In this document: positions 1-10,017 of the stretch, in pieces | Layout: each line of letters begins with the position of its first letter | How positions within the stretch are numbered: position 1 is the stretch's first letter | Source of the DNA: Flavobacteriales bacterium | GTDB lineage: Bacteria; Bacteroidota; Bacteroidia; Flavobacteriales_D; JAHECK01 | Assembly: GCA_030591505.1 (NCBI GenBank) | Contig: JAUVAY010000009.1 | Coordinates: 1-34,193 of the forward strand | Length of the DNA stretch: 34,193 bases | Direction: 5' to 3' | Notes under the pieces: model-generated | What the model was told of the DNA's origin: nothing | What the model saw: only the letters and a program-made list of their open reading frames with translations | The model's database searches: none | Translations under genes and position numbers: made by a program

Positions 1-81
1 ACAAAAGACAAGCTGTATAAATTTTGCTAATTTGTTTTTTTATCTCATTTTAGCCTCAATAATTTAGCAAAAAATATACCC

Positions 82-1014
82 GTGCTTATGAAAAAGCAAT
101 ACATTATTATCTTTTTATTCTTTGTGGGAGGTCTTGTAAAGGGACAACAAGACCCTCAATTCACTCAGTTTATGTTTGATAGGGTCTCTTATAACCCCGC
201 TGCTGCTGCTATTGATGGATATTTAAATGCGACCGCATTTTACAGAAATCAATGGACAGGATTTGATGGAGCTCCAAAAACAGGCTTGATCAATGTTGCT
301 TTACCTATATACAATATAAATAGTGGTGTTGGAATAAGTCTTTATTTTGATGAGATCGGTCAGCAGAATACATTGAATGGCTTACTTTCTTATAATTATC
401 AATTAAAATTAGGAGGAGGTAATAAGTTATCTTTCGGTGTTGCTCTTGGTATGTATAATACGAAGATGGGTACAGACTGGGTTGCAACGGATGGAGTCGA
501 TTTTGACAATGCGATTCCAATTACCGGCGAAAGCAGCACTTTATTTGATGCAAGTTTTGGTGCTGTATTTAGAACACAAGAATTATATGTTGGACTTTCT
601 GTAACTCATTTGTCAGGAGGTCACCTTGAAACTGTTAATATTGATTTGACCCAACATGTATATTTTGAAGCAGGTTATGACTTTACTTTACCGGGAGATG
701 CAATTAAATTAATTCCAAATGTATTAGTGAAAACTGATTTTGCATCAACTCAGGTTGATGTAAATATGTTGGCGATGTGGAATAATGTTGTTTGGTTCGG
801 TGTTAGTTACCGATTGGAAGACGCTATATCTCCTATGGGAGGTGTGCAATTGCCTGTTGGTAAAGGAGAGATCAGGGTAGGTTATTCTTATGATGTAACG
901 ACATCTGAGATTCAAAATTATTCAAGTGGAACACATGAAGTTTTTCTTAACTACAATATGGGGATAGGAAAACCGTTAAATAAAACAAAATATAACAACG
1001 TTAGATTTTTATAA
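82..1014 (+). CDS. Type IX secretion system outer-membrane protein, PorP/SprF family
   Basis: 310 aa with signal peptide; N-terminus QQDPQFTQFMFDRVSYNPAAAAIDGYLNATAFYRNQWTGFDGAPKT is characteristic of the PorP/SprF family; directly upstream of gldK. Confidence 0.93.
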   Translation: MLMKKQYIIIFLFFVGGLVKGQQDPQFTQFMFDRVSYNPAAAAIDGYLNATAFYRNQWTGFDGAPKTGLINVALPIYNINSGVGISLYFDEIGQQNTLNGLLSYNYQLKLGGGNKLSFGVALGMYNTKMGTDWVATDGVDFDNAIPITGESSTLFDASFGAVFRTQELYVGLSVTHLSGGHLETVNIDLTQHVYFEAGYDFTLPGDAIKLIPNVLVKTDFASTQVDVNMLAMWNNVVWFGVSYRLEDAISPMGGVQLPVGKGEIRVGYSYDVTTSEIQNYSSGTHEVFLNYNMGIGKPLNKTKYNNVRFL

Positions 1015-1097
1015 TTCAAAAAATTGTAACCATTTGAGTTGTTATAAGGTAAAAGCATTAACTAATGAATTCAACATCAAACCAAAATAGGGCGAAG

Positions 1098-2441
1098 ATG
1101 AAAAATATTACACTATTTATCCTAGCAGGAATTTTCCTTACAGGTTGTTATGGAGGAAGTCAAGGAGAGCTTACAGGCGTCGAAGGACGTCCAGGGCATT
1201 TTCAAGAAGATCCATATGGAATGAACTACATACATTATGGTAGTTTTACAATGGGACCTGGTGATCAGGATGTTCCGTATTTGCACACCAATAGACCAAG
1301 AACTGTTACAGTAGGTTCTTATTATATTGATCGTGAAGAGATCTCTAATAATAAATACCGACAATTTGTCTTTTGGGTACGTGACTCTATAGCACATGTT
1401 GTTTTAGGTGAAGCAGGTATTGGGGAGCATATCTTTGAAGTTGATGAATATGGAGAAGATATTGATCCACCAACTATTAATTGGGAAGAACCTATTGATT
1501 GGAGAGAACCTGAGATAGCGGAGGAACTTGAGGATATGTACTTACCGGAACATGAACGTTTCTATAGAAGAAAAGAGATAGATACTCGTAAACTTATGTT
1601 TGAGTATTATTGGGTAGATCAAAAATCTGCCGCTTCTAAAGGAGGAAGAGATCTTGATCTTTCTTATACAAACATCTTAGGTCATAACAATGCAATCACT
1701 GGTCATACAGATCGTTCGCAATTTGTAATCAAGGAAATTATTAATGTGTACCCTGATACTTTATGTTGGGTAAGTGATTTCGTATATGCCTTTAATGAAC
1801 CTATGACTGAAATGTACTTTTGGCATCCTGCCTTTGATGAGTATCCGGTTGTTGGTGTTACATGGCAACAAACAAGAGCATTTAATGTATGGAGATCTCG
1901 TTTGATCGATGATTACCTTTCATCAAGTGGAGATGCTTTCGTTAACAGATTTAGATTACCTACAGAAGCTGAATGGGAATTTGCAGCACGTGGTGGACTT
2001 GAGTTTAGCCCATATCCATGGGGTGGACCATACATCCGTAACAAGCAAGGTTGTCCTTTAGCAAACTTTAAAGTTCAACGTGGTGATTATGTTGATGATG
2101 ACGGGTTCTTTACTGTTCCAGTATACTCATATAACCCGAATGATTATGGTTTATTTAATATGTCTGGAAACGTTGCTGAGTGGACTTCTACTGCCTACGA
2201 CGAATCGAGTTATGAATTTATGCATGATATGAATCCTTCTTATACTTATGATGCGATGCAGGATGATCCTCCAGCATTGAAAAGAAAGGTTATTCGTGGT
2301 GGTTCATGGAAGGATATTGAATACTACCTTCAAGTGGGTACCCGTACTTTCGAATATCAGGATACTGCTAAATCATACATTGGCTTCAGATCAGTGATGA
2401 GTTACTTGGGTAGAGGAAAAGCGGATGATAACAGATACTAA
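1098..2441 (+). CDS. gldK: Gliding motility / T9SS lipoprotein GldK (PorK); likely start at the internal ATG 1098 rather than 1065
   Basis: MKNITLFILAGIFLTGCYGG lipoprotein signal with LTGC lipobox starting at 1098; FGE-sulfatase-like motifs RLPTEAEWEFAARGG, NMSGNVAEWTSTAY, RGGSWKD; followed by gldLMN. Confidence 0.93.
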   Translation: MKNITLFILAGIFLTGCYGGSQGELTGVEGRPGHFQEDPYGMNYIHYGSFTMGPGDQDVPYLHTNRPRTVTVGSYYIDREEISNNKYRQFVFWVRDSIAHVVLGEAGIGEHIFEVDEYGEDIDPPTINWEEPIDWREPEIAEELEDMYLPEHERFYRRKEIDTRKLMFEYYWVDQKSAASKGGRDLDLSYTNILGHNNAITGHTDRSQFVIKEIINVYPDTLCWVSDFVYAFNEPMTEMYFWHPAFDEYPVVGVTWQQTRAFNVWRSRLIDDYLSSSGDAFVNRFRLPTEAEWEFAARGGLEFSPYPWGGPYIRNKQGCPLANFKVQRGDYVDDDGFFTVPVYSYNPNDYGLFNMSGNVAEWTSTAYDESSYEFMHDMNPSYTYDAMQDDPPALKRKVIRGGSWKDIEYYLQVGTRTFEYQDTAKSYIGFRSVMSYLGRGKADDNRY

Positions 2442-2502
2442 TAGAGTCTATAGCATTTGAAAAGCATAAGATACATTTTAATACATTAAATCTTTTTGAA
2501 AA

Positions 2503-3306
2503 ATGAAAATTGGAAGTAAGAAATGGAAACAGTTTATGGCCAAACTTTACGGTTGGGGAGCTGCTGTTGTGATTATTGGGGCTTTATTTAAAATTCAACA
2601 CTGGCCTTTTGCAGGTGAATTGCTAACTATTGGACTTTCAACAGAAGCAGTAATTTTCTTTTTCTCTGCTTTTGAGCCACCTCATGAAGATCCGGATTGG
2701 TCATTGGTTTATCCACAACTTCGTTCTGGTGAGATTGATGATTCATACGAAGATGTTGCAGCAATTGGTGACGGAAAAGGTGTTACTCAACAATTAGATG
2801 AAATGCTTGCAGATGCTAAGATAGGACCTGACTTAATTGAAAGTCTTGGTGATGGTTTTAGATCTATTAAGGACCAAGCTGAAAAAATGAGTGATATTTC
2901 AGATGCTCAATTAGCTACTGGTGAATATGTACAAAGTATTAAATCTGCTTCAAGTCAAGTTGATACTTTATCTCAAACATATAGAGATGCAGCAGATTCA
3001 TTAGCTGGACTATCTTCTTCTTCTGAAGTTGGTGAAGCTACAGGTGAACAATTAAATCGTTTAGCTGCCAACCTTGAGAAATTGAATTCTTCGTATGAAG
3101 AGCAATTATCAGGAGCATCATCTCATACAGAAAATAATGCAAGGTTATCTGAAGGTATTAATGAACTTCTTACTAACCTTAATGCATCAATTGATGATAC
3201 AAAACAATACAAGGATAATATTGCAGAGCTTTCTAAAAGTTTAGCAGCATTGAACCAGGTTTATGGTAATATGCTGAATGCAATGAACCCAACTAGTAAC
3301 TCATAA
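2503..3306 (+). CDS. gldL: Gliding motility / T9SS inner-membrane motor protein GldL (PorL)
   Basis: N-terminus KKWKQFMAKLYGWGAAVVIIGALFKIQHWPFAGELLTIGLSTEAVIFFFSAFEPP with two TM helices, typical of GldL; between gldK and gldM. Confidence 0.95.
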   Translation: MKIGSKKWKQFMAKLYGWGAAVVIIGALFKIQHWPFAGELLTIGLSTEAVIFFFSAFEPPHEDPDWSLVYPQLRSGEIDDSYEDVAAIGDGKGVTQQLDEMLADAKIGPDLIESLGDGFRSIKDQAEKMSDISDAQLATGEYVQSIKSASSQVDTLSQTYRDAADSLAGLSSSSEVGEATGEQLNRLAANLEKLNSSYEEQLSGASSHTENNARLSEGINELLTNLNASIDDTKQYKDNIAELSKSLAALNQVYGNMLNAMNPTSNS

Positions 3307-3318
3307 TATAGCTGAATA

Positions 3319-5004
3319 ATGGCAGGAGGAAAAGAAACACCCCGGCAAAAAATGATCGGGATGATGTATCTGGTGCTCACAGCCCTTTTGGCTTTGAATG
3401 TATCAAAAGATATTCTTGATGCCTTTGTTGTAGTAAACGACGGTCTGGAAAGAACCAAAGTGAATTTTAAAGTGAAGTCGAATGAAAAGTATTCTTCCTT
3501 TAAAAAAGCCTTTGATGAAAACCCTAGAAAAGTTGGAGTTTACTGGAATGAAGCTATTAAAGTTAGAGAACTGACCGATGATATGATCGCCGATATCGAT
3601 AAGATAAAAGCAGAGTTGATTAGTCAGACTGAAGGTGTTGAATCAAGTTTGGTAATTGCTGTAAATGAAATAGGACAAGATACAGTACTATCTCTTAAGC
3701 ATGTTGAAGCGAAGGATAATTTTGATGTGCCTACGCATATCTTAATTGGAACAAATCCTGGAGAACCTTCTGATAAAACAGAGTTTACGGCGAGACAATT
3801 AAAATATAAATTAGAATATTTTAGAGATGAATTGTCTAATGTTATTCTAAGTCAACCAAATGTTGACTCAACGAATATAATTTATCGCTCATTACGGAAA
3901 TCATTTGACTTTAGAGATGAAAAAGATGCTTCTGGAGTTGTAAATAATTGGGAGTCATTGAATTTCTATCATACACCACTTGCTGCATCTATTACTATTT
4001 TATCTAAAATACAAGCAGATGTATTAAATGCAGAATCGGATATTATATCCTATTTAAATAGTCAAGTGGATGCAAGTTCATTTAAATTTACAGAATTATC
4101 TTCTGTTGTGATCCCAAAATCTTCTTATGTATTTACTGGAGATACTTTTAGAGCAGATGTGTTTTTAGCTGCTTTTGATCCAACTCAAGAACCTATAGTC
4201 TATTTATCTCAAAATTCTGTTGCTGCTAATGATTCTACACCATTGATGAAAACAGAAGCCATTATGGTTGAGGTTGATGATAGTAGAGGTCATATTAAAA
4301 TTCCCGCACGTACAACTGGTGATTTTAGGTATAAAGGAATTATAGAATTTAAAGGTCCCGATGGTTTACCTCGACCTTATTCTTATGACATTAATTATGA
4401 AGTGGCTCTACCGGCTTTAACGGTAGCTCCTACTAAAATGAATGTGTTTTATCGAGGTGTTGACAATCCTGTGGAAATATCAGCCCCTGGAGTGTCTGCA
4501 GATGACCTGAGACCTACTATTTCTAATGGAACGATCTCTAGAAAAGGAAAAGCTTGGGTTGTTAGAGTTAGGCAAGGATCAGGTAATAGCGCAGTGATAA
4601 CAGTTAGAGCTAAAATGCCAGATGGTAATGTAAAGGTGATGGGTAAAAAGGATTTTAGAATTAAATCTGTGCCCGATCCAGTGCCTTCATTTGCAGGGAA
4701 AAGACCAACCGACAATCGAGTTAAAAAGACAGAATTGACTGCAGCGCAAGGAGTTCTTGCAAAGCTAGACGACTTCGATTTTGATATGAAGTTTACTATT
4801 ACTCAGTTTAAAGTGGTGATGATCATTAATGGTACACCAGTTGATAAACTAGTAAAAGGTAACAAGGTTAACAGTGATATTAAAAAGATATTGAAGAAGG
4901 CCCGAAAAGGTCAAATGGTATTGATTGAAAATATTAAAGCCAAAGGTGAAGACGGAACGATACGTAATCTTCCTCCGATCTCATTAAAAGTTTCAACTAA
5001 TTAA
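3319..5004 (+). CDS. gldM: Gliding motility / T9SS protein GldM (PorM)
   Basis: MAGGKETPRQKMIGMMYLVLTALLALNVSKDILDAFVVVNDGLERT N-terminus typical of GldM; position in the gldKLMN order. Confidence 0.96.
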   Translation: MAGGKETPRQKMIGMMYLVLTALLALNVSKDILDAFVVVNDGLERTKVNFKVKSNEKYSSFKKAFDENPRKVGVYWNEAIKVRELTDDMIADIDKIKAELISQTEGVESSLVIAVNEIGQDTVLSLKHVEAKDNFDVPTHILIGTNPGEPSDKTEFTARQLKYKLEYFRDELSNVILSQPNVDSTNIIYRSLRKSFDFRDEKDASGVVNNWESLNFYHTPLAASITILSKIQADVLNAESDIISYLNSQVDASSFKFTELSSVVIPKSSYVFTGDTFRADVFLAAFDPTQEPIVYLSQNSVAANDSTPLMKTEAIMVEVDDSRGHIKIPARTTGDFRYKGIIEFKGPDGLPRPYSYDINYEVALPALTVAPTKMNVFYRGVDNPVEISAPGVSADDLRPTISNGTISRKGKAWVVRVRQGSGNSAVITVRAKMPDGNVKVMGKKDFRIKSVPDPVPSFAGKRPTDNRVKKTELTAAQGVLAKLDDFDFDMKFTITQFKVVMIINGTPVDKLVKGNKVNSDIKKILKKARKGQMVLIENIKAKGEDGTIRNLPPISLKVSTN

Positions 5005-5038
5005 TCGTACTGACCAATAAGAATTAAAATTTAGAGAC

Positions 5039-5881
5039 ATGAAAAGAGCTATTGTATTACTCGGATTCTTTGCATTTTTATCCTCATCTTCCTATAGTCA
5101 AACTATTTTGGACGGGGCATATATCAAAGAGCATGTACGTACTAAAAAAGTTGTACCCTATCCTCCAATTCGTGAAGCAGATGTTTTGTGGAGCAAAAGG
5201 ATATGGAGAACGATCGATCTTAAAGAGAAAATTAATTTTTCTTTTTATTATCCGATAGAGCCTATTAAGGGTAGATTAAGCCTATTTGATGTGATCAAAC
5301 AATCTTTGTTGGTTGATGGTTCATTAACAGCTTATAGTCCGGGACCGGCATTCCAAGATGATGAGTTTACAACTCCATTATCTCCGGAAGAGATAAAGAC
5401 CATTTTTATTAGGAAGGATACTTCGATGGTTGAAGATATCGATACAGGTGAATTTATAGAAGTAGTTCAAGATATTGAGTTAGGTTCTACTGAGATCACC
5501 CAGTATAGGATTAAAGAGATATGGTATTTTGATAAACAAACGTCCTCAATTCAAGTTAGAATTATCGGAATTGCTCCAATGAAAGAGTATTATTCTGAGG
5601 AAGGATTAATGTTAGGGTACCAGCCTGTGTTTTGGTTATATTATCCAGAATGTAGATATGTATTCGTTAATTATGAGTCTTTCAACCCTAAGAATGATGC
5701 CCAACGAATTAGTTTCGATGACCTTTTAAGCAAGAGAATCTTTAATAGTTATATCATTAAAGAAGAGAATGTATATGACAGAATGATCGGTGCGTACGCA
5801 CAAGGAGTGGATGCATTGCTTGAGTCAGAAAGAATTAAGAAAGAGATTTTTAACTGGGAGCATGACCTTTGGTCGTACTAA
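5039..5881 (+). CDS. gldN: Gliding motility / T9SS periplasmic protein GldN (PorN)
   Basis: Signal peptide; READVLWSKRIWRTIDLKEKINFSFYYP and KEIWYFDKQTSSIQVRIIGIAPMKEYY match the GldN family; last gene of the gldKLMN order. Confidence 0.95.
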   Translation: MKRAIVLLGFFAFLSSSSYSQTILDGAYIKEHVRTKKVVPYPPIREADVLWSKRIWRTIDLKEKINFSFYYPIEPIKGRLSLFDVIKQSLLVDGSLTAYSPGPAFQDDEFTTPLSPEEIKTIFIRKDTSMVEDIDTGEFIEVVQDIELGSTEITQYRIKEIWYFDKQTSSIQVRIIGIAPMKEYYSEEGLMLGYQPVFWLYYPECRYVFVNYESFNPKNDAQRISFDDLLSKRIFNSYIIKEENVYDRMIGAYAQGVDALLESERIKKEIFNWEHDLWSY

Positions 5882-5901
5882 ACAGATTAAATCATAACTT
5901 G

Positions 5902-5926
5902 AGGCGCTTTTTAGCGCCTTTTTTTT
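5902..5926 (+). terminator. Rho-independent terminator after gldN
   Basis: AGGCGCT-TTTT-AGCGCCT stem-loop followed by an unbroken T-tract, 20 bp after the gldN stop. Confidence 0.9.
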
Positions 5927-5950
5927 ATAATTAAAGTGAAGTAGATAATT

Positions 5951-7891
5951 TTGATAAGTATTAATAAAATATACCAATCTTACGGAGATAAGATCATTTT
6001 TGATAATGACTCTCTTTTTATTGCTGAGAAGGATAAAATTGGTTTAGTAGGAAGAAATGGTGCTGGAAAATCAACCCTCCTAAAAATGTTGGCTGGATTT
6101 AATAAGCCATTAGAAGGATCGATCTCAATGCCTTCAGGAATAACTATTGGTTACCTCGCACAATCACTTAATGTAGATGTTAATTCTACTGTAAGAGCTG
6201 CGTGCCGTGAAGTGTTTGGCGACTTACTTCAGCTTGAGAAGGATAAGAATGAGATCGAAAGCTTAATAAGTGATGAGAATAATTTAGATGACCCACGTTA
6301 TAATCAATGGTTGAGTGATCTTTCACATATTAACGATAGACTCATCTTATCATCTGGTGATAAAATTGAAAAGAAAATTGAACTTATTCTACGGGGATTA
6401 GGATTTGACCCGCTTGTATTTGATAATAGTATTGCTACTTTATCTGGTGGCTGGCAGATGCGTGTGATCTTAGCACGATTATTATTGTCTGAACCTGAGT
6501 TGTTATTATTGGATGAACCGACAAACCACCTCGATATTATAGCAATTGAGTGGTTGCAGGAGTTCTTAGAACAGTATTCTGGAGCCATTGTAGTCATTTC
6601 GCATGATCAGCGCTTTCTAGATCATGTAGCTAAGCGTACAGTAGAGATAAGTCTCGGTAAGTTCTATGATTATAAGTTTCCGTATTCAAAATATCTCGAC
6701 GTAAGAAAAGAAGAGATCGAGAAACAAAAGCAAAAGTTAAAAGACCAGGATAAGTACATTAAAGAAACAAAAGTTCTTATTGAGAAATTCAGGTATAAAA
6801 AGAATAAGGCAACTTTTGCACAAGGTCTAATACGAAAACTCGAAAGGTTAGAGGCTATCGATGTGGAGGATTTTAATAGCAGCAATTTTAGATTTTCATT
6901 TCAAGAGCCACAACGAAGTGGTAAAGTTGTTCTTAAAACAAAAGACTTAAAAAAATCATTTGCCAATAATAGTGTGTTTGATCACCTGAATATTGAAATA
7001 GAACGTAACCAAAAAGTTGCTTTATTAGGTAAGAATGGAACAGGAAAAACAACATTAATAAAGATTATTGTTGACGAATTAAATGCAAGCGGAGGGAGTT
7101 GTGAAGTTGGCCACAATGTTAGCGTGGGTTATTATGCCCAGGATCAAGCGGAGCAATTAGACGAAAATGCGACGGTGTTAGAAACGATTGAAAGGGAAGC
7201 TACCGGAGATCTCTTCACCAAGAGTAGAAAAATCCTTGGTTCTTTTATGTTTAGTGGAGAGGATGTAGATAAGAAAGTAAAAGTGCTTTCTGGAGGTGAG
7301 AGAGCCCGTTTAGCTTTATGCAAATTGCTTTTAAAGTCATATAATTTTTTAGTTCTGGATGAGCCAACAAATCATTTAGATATTGCTTCCAAGAATATAT
7401 TGAAAGCAGCAATGAATAAGTTTCAAGGGACTTTATTAGTTGTTTCTCATGACCGGGAATTTCTTTCATCATTAACTGATAGGATCATCGAAGTAAAGCC
7501 AAAAGGAATAACAGAATATATTGGGGGAATTGATTCCTTTCTTGATGAAAAAAGAAAAGAATCGATCGCTTCTTTCGAACGTTTGGTTGCAGTTAAAAAG
7601 GCAAAAAAGGCTGAAACAAATTCAGGTGGCGACTACAAGAAGAAAAAGAAAATTGAAAAAGAATTAAGATTTCTTAGAAATCAAGTGAATAGATTAGAAA
7701 AGAAATTGGAAGATAAAATGGAGAGGATGGATGAGATCGAAGTATTGATGGCAGTACCTGATTTTTATTCATCAGCTAGTTATGATTTAATAATAAAGGA
7801 ACATGGGGAAGTTCAAGGTGAAATTTCCAAATTGGAGAATGAATGGGAAACAGCATTAATGGAACTTGAAGATAAGGAAAGTGTCGATTAA
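5951..7891 (+). CDS. ABC-F family ATP-binding protein (two ABC domains; TTG start)
   Basis: Two Walker A motifs (GRNGAGKST, GKNGTGKTT), two signature motifs (LSGGWQMR, LSGGERAR), LLLDEPTNHLD and LVLDEPTNHLD, C-terminal coiled coil; no TM segments. In-frame upstream stop TAG at 5942, so TTG at 5951 is the best start. Confidence 0.93.
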   Translation: MISINKIYQSYGDKIIFDNDSLFIAEKDKIGLVGRNGAGKSTLLKMLAGFNKPLEGSISMPSGITIGYLAQSLNVDVNSTVRAACREVFGDLLQLEKDKNEIESLISDENNLDDPRYNQWLSDLSHINDRLILSSGDKIEKKIELILRGLGFDPLVFDNSIATLSGGWQMRVILARLLLSEPELLLLDEPTNHLDIIAIEWLQEFLEQYSGAIVVISHDQRFLDHVAKRTVEISLGKFYDYKFPYSKYLDVRKEEIEKQKQKLKDQDKYIKETKVLIEKFRYKKNKATFAQGLIRKLERLEAIDVEDFNSSNFRFSFQEPQRSGKVVLKTKDLKKSFANNSVFDHLNIEIERNQKVALLGKNGTGKTTLIKIIVDELNASGGSCEVGHNVSVGYYAQDQAEQLDENATVLETIEREATGDLFTKSRKILGSFMFSGEDVDKKVKVLSGGERARLALCKLLLKSYNFLVLDEPTNHLDIASKNILKAAMNKFQGTLLVVSHDREFLSSLTDRIIEVKPKGITEYIGGIDSFLDEKRKESIASFERLVAVKKAKKAETNSGGDYKKKKKIEKELRFLRNQVNRLEKKLEDKMERMDEIEVLMAVPDFYSSASYDLIIKEHGEVQGEISKLENEWETALMELEDKESVD

Positions 7892-7964
7892 TTAAGTTGT
7901 CGGTGTACCCTCTTAGGATTTTTGTTTGAAAGATAAGCTTTTACTAGAAAGTAATAAAAAGTGA

Positions 7965-8351
7965 TTAATCACAATCACATTCTTTAGCCGGTCCCGATAC
8001 TTCTATTAATACCGATATCTCGTCTATTGTTTCAAAAGTAAGCTCGAATTCGGCTAGGCTATCCTTCTTTAAAGAAACCGTATAAATTGGGTAGGGCTTA
8101 GTTCTCGCTCGTCCAAAATTTACTTGACCTTCCGAAAGCAAATATTTCCAATATTCTTCTTCAAAATTATTGCAATCAAGCACGCATTGCATGCTATCAC
8201 TTATTACCTTTTCGGTAAGTCGTAATCTTTTTAAAACCCTGCCTTCAGGAGTCCATTGAAACAAAGCATCTGCTTCATCTCCGTATCTAATAACGATAAT
8301 TATTATCCCTAGAATAAAGCCAAATAGGAATAGAAGTAGTCTTTTTTTCAC
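7965..8351 (-). CDS. Small membrane-anchored DUF4258-like protein (GTG start)
   Basis: 128 aa with N-terminal TM/signal helix; starts immediately after the stop of the upstream alanine dehydrogenase; resembles the DUF4258 family from memory only. Confidence 0.6.
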   Translation of the reverse strand: MKKRLLLFLFGFILGIIIIVIRYGDEADALFQWTPEGRVLKRLRLTEKVISDSMQCVLDCNNFEEEYWKYLLSEGQVNFGRARTKPYPIYTVSLKKDSLAEFELTFETIDEISVLIEVSGPAKECDCD

Positions 8352-9569
8352 TTAAATAGTAGCAATTAGTAAGTCAATATTCTTGTAAGGTAAATTAAAT
8401 ACCGAAGCGATCACTTCATTGGTTAGCGAACCTTGAAATAAATAAACAGCATGCCTAAAACCCGGATCAATTTTGATCGTGTTTTCACAACCACCAACTT
8501 CACCCATAGAAAGTAATATTGGTAAAAATATATTACTTAAGGCCATAGATGCTGTTTTTGCAACACGTGATGCAATATTTGGAACACCATAATGGATCAC
8601 TCCATATTTTTCAAAAGTGGGCTTGTCATGGCTTGTGGTTTCTGAAGTTTCAAAACAACCACCTCTGTCTATACTTACATCAATAATAACAGAACCAAAT
8701 TTCATCTGACTTACCATTTCGCTCGTAACAACAACAGGGGTTCTTCCGTGAATTGGTCTTAAGGCTCCAATTACCACATCAGCAGTCTGGAGTGCTTTTA
8801 GCAATTCATTAGGCTGAAGAATAGAAGTAAATAAACGCACTCCGAGATCATTTTGTATTCTTCGTAAACGATAGATCGAATTATCAAATATTTTGACAGA
8901 GGCACCAAAGCCTAATGCTGCTCTTGTTGCGAATTCACCTACAGTTCCCGCTCCTAAAATAACAACTTCGGTAGGAGGAACTCCTGATATTCCACCCATC
9001 ATAATCCCTTGTCCTTTTTCATGGTGACTAAGGATCTCAGAAGCTAAAAGAATAGAAGTGTTTCCGGCAATCTCACTCATCGCTCTAATTCCCGGATAGA
9101 TTCCTTCATTATCCTTTATTAGATCCCAAGCTATTGCAGTAACCCTTTTTTTCATCAATTCAACCAGTGAACCTTTTAATTCTTTGGTAAATTGAAGTGC
9201 TGACATTAATGTACTTTCAGGAGTCATCCAAGAGATTTCCTCTTTGCTGGGAGGAGTAACTTTGATGACCATGTCTTTCTTAAAGACCTCTTCACTGCTG
9301 TATAAAATTACCGCTCCAGCTTCACTATAGTCTTTATCTTGAAAGTTTATATTGATTCCCGCATTTGTTTCAACGTATACATTGTGGCCATTACTAACCA
9401 ACACTTTTACGGCTTCTGGTGTCAAGGGGATACGATGTTCCTGATAGGTAGTTTCACGAGGAAGTCCAATAGAAAGCTGCTTTTTAGATTTTCCAACAGA
9501 CATTAATTCTTCCTGTGGCAACAAGGCTTCTTGAGCCAGAGATTTAATAATTTCTTTCGAAAATGACAT
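8352..9569 (-). CDS. ald: Alanine dehydrogenase
   Basis: IGLPRETTYQEHRIPLTPEAVKVLVSNGHNVYVETNAG and VVILGAGTVGEFATRAALGFGASVKIFD Rossmann motif; AlaDH/PNT family. Confidence 0.9.
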   Translation of the reverse strand: MSFSKEIIKSLAQEALLPQEELMSVGKSKKQLSIGLPRETTYQEHRIPLTPEAVKVLVSNGHNVYVETNAGININFQDKDYSEAGAVILYSSEEVFKKDMVIKVTPPSKEEISWMTPESTLMSALQFTKELKGSLVELMKKRVTAIAWDLIKDNEGIYPGIRAMSEIAGNTSILLASEILSHHEKGQGIMMGGISGVPPTEVVILGAGTVGEFATRAALGFGASVKIFDNSIYRLRRIQNDLGVRLFTSILQPNELLKALQTADVVIGALRPIHGRTPVVVTSEMVSQMKFGSVIIDVSIDRGGCFETSETTSHDKPTFEKYGVIHYGVPNIASRVAKTASMALSNIFLPILLSMGEVGGCENTIKIDPGFRHAVYLFQGSLTNEVIASVFNLPYKNIDLLIATI

Positions 9570-9590
9570 TGGTTGTGGTTTAGGCTAAAG

Positions 9591-10013
9591 TTAAAACATT
9601 TTCAATTTATATGTTCGTTTTTGCGATTCTTGTTCAATTTTAACAAGAAGAAAGTGAGGAGGTAATAAATTTTCGATCTTTTCCGGCCATTCCACAAAGA
9701 TCCAAGCCTTTTCTCTCTGTAAATATTCGTCCCATCCTATATCCAATGCCTCTTCTTCGTTTTTTAATCTGTAAAAATCAAAATGTAATATAGGGTCACC
9801 GTTTTCTAAAAGGTATTCATTGACGATAGAAAAAGTGGGACTTCCATTAAAATCTTTTACCCCTAGTATGTTTAACATCTCACCGATTAAAGTCGTTTTA
9901 CCAGCCCCCAGATTTCCTGCAAAGGCAATAAACCTGTCTTTTTTAGCATAATCGAGTAGGGAAGATGCTAGCTCAGGTAAATTAAGCAATGAATGGCTTA
10001 CAATTGTTTTCAA
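9591..10013 (-). CDS. tsaE: tRNA threonylcarbamoyladenosine biosynthesis protein TsaE (TTG start)
   Basis: 140 aa; Walker A FAGNLGAGKTTLIGEML, NGSPTFSIVNEY, HFDFYRLKNEEEALDIGWDEYL, FVEWPEKIENLLP are TsaE hallmarks. Confidence 0.95.
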   Translation of the reverse strand: MKTIVSHSLLNLPELASSLLDYAKKDRFIAFAGNLGAGKTTLIGEMLNILGVKDFNGSPTFSIVNEYLLENGDPILHFDFYRLKNEEEALDIGWDEYLQREKAWIFVEWPEKIENLLPPHFLLVKIEQESQKRTYKLKMF

Positions 10014-10017
10014 GCTG

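Noticed and set aside
1-45. Possible promoter (TATAAATTTTG) upstream of the porP-like gene
   Set aside because: Spacing does not match TAnnTTTG exactly and the -33 region falls at or beyond the window edge, so it cannot be supported.
1122-1397. 91-aa minus-strand ORF opposite gldK, and similar short ORFs (305-520, 4449-4715, 6304-6597, 14956-15189, 17577-17825)
   Set aside because: All lie inside well-supported genes, with no domain, no upstream signal and no coding-like composition.
5951-7891. ABC-F protein as an antibiotic-resistance determinant
   Set aside because: Resembles the general translational ABC-F group and sits in a core-genome neighbourhood with no mobile element signs; resistance cannot be inferred from sequence alone.
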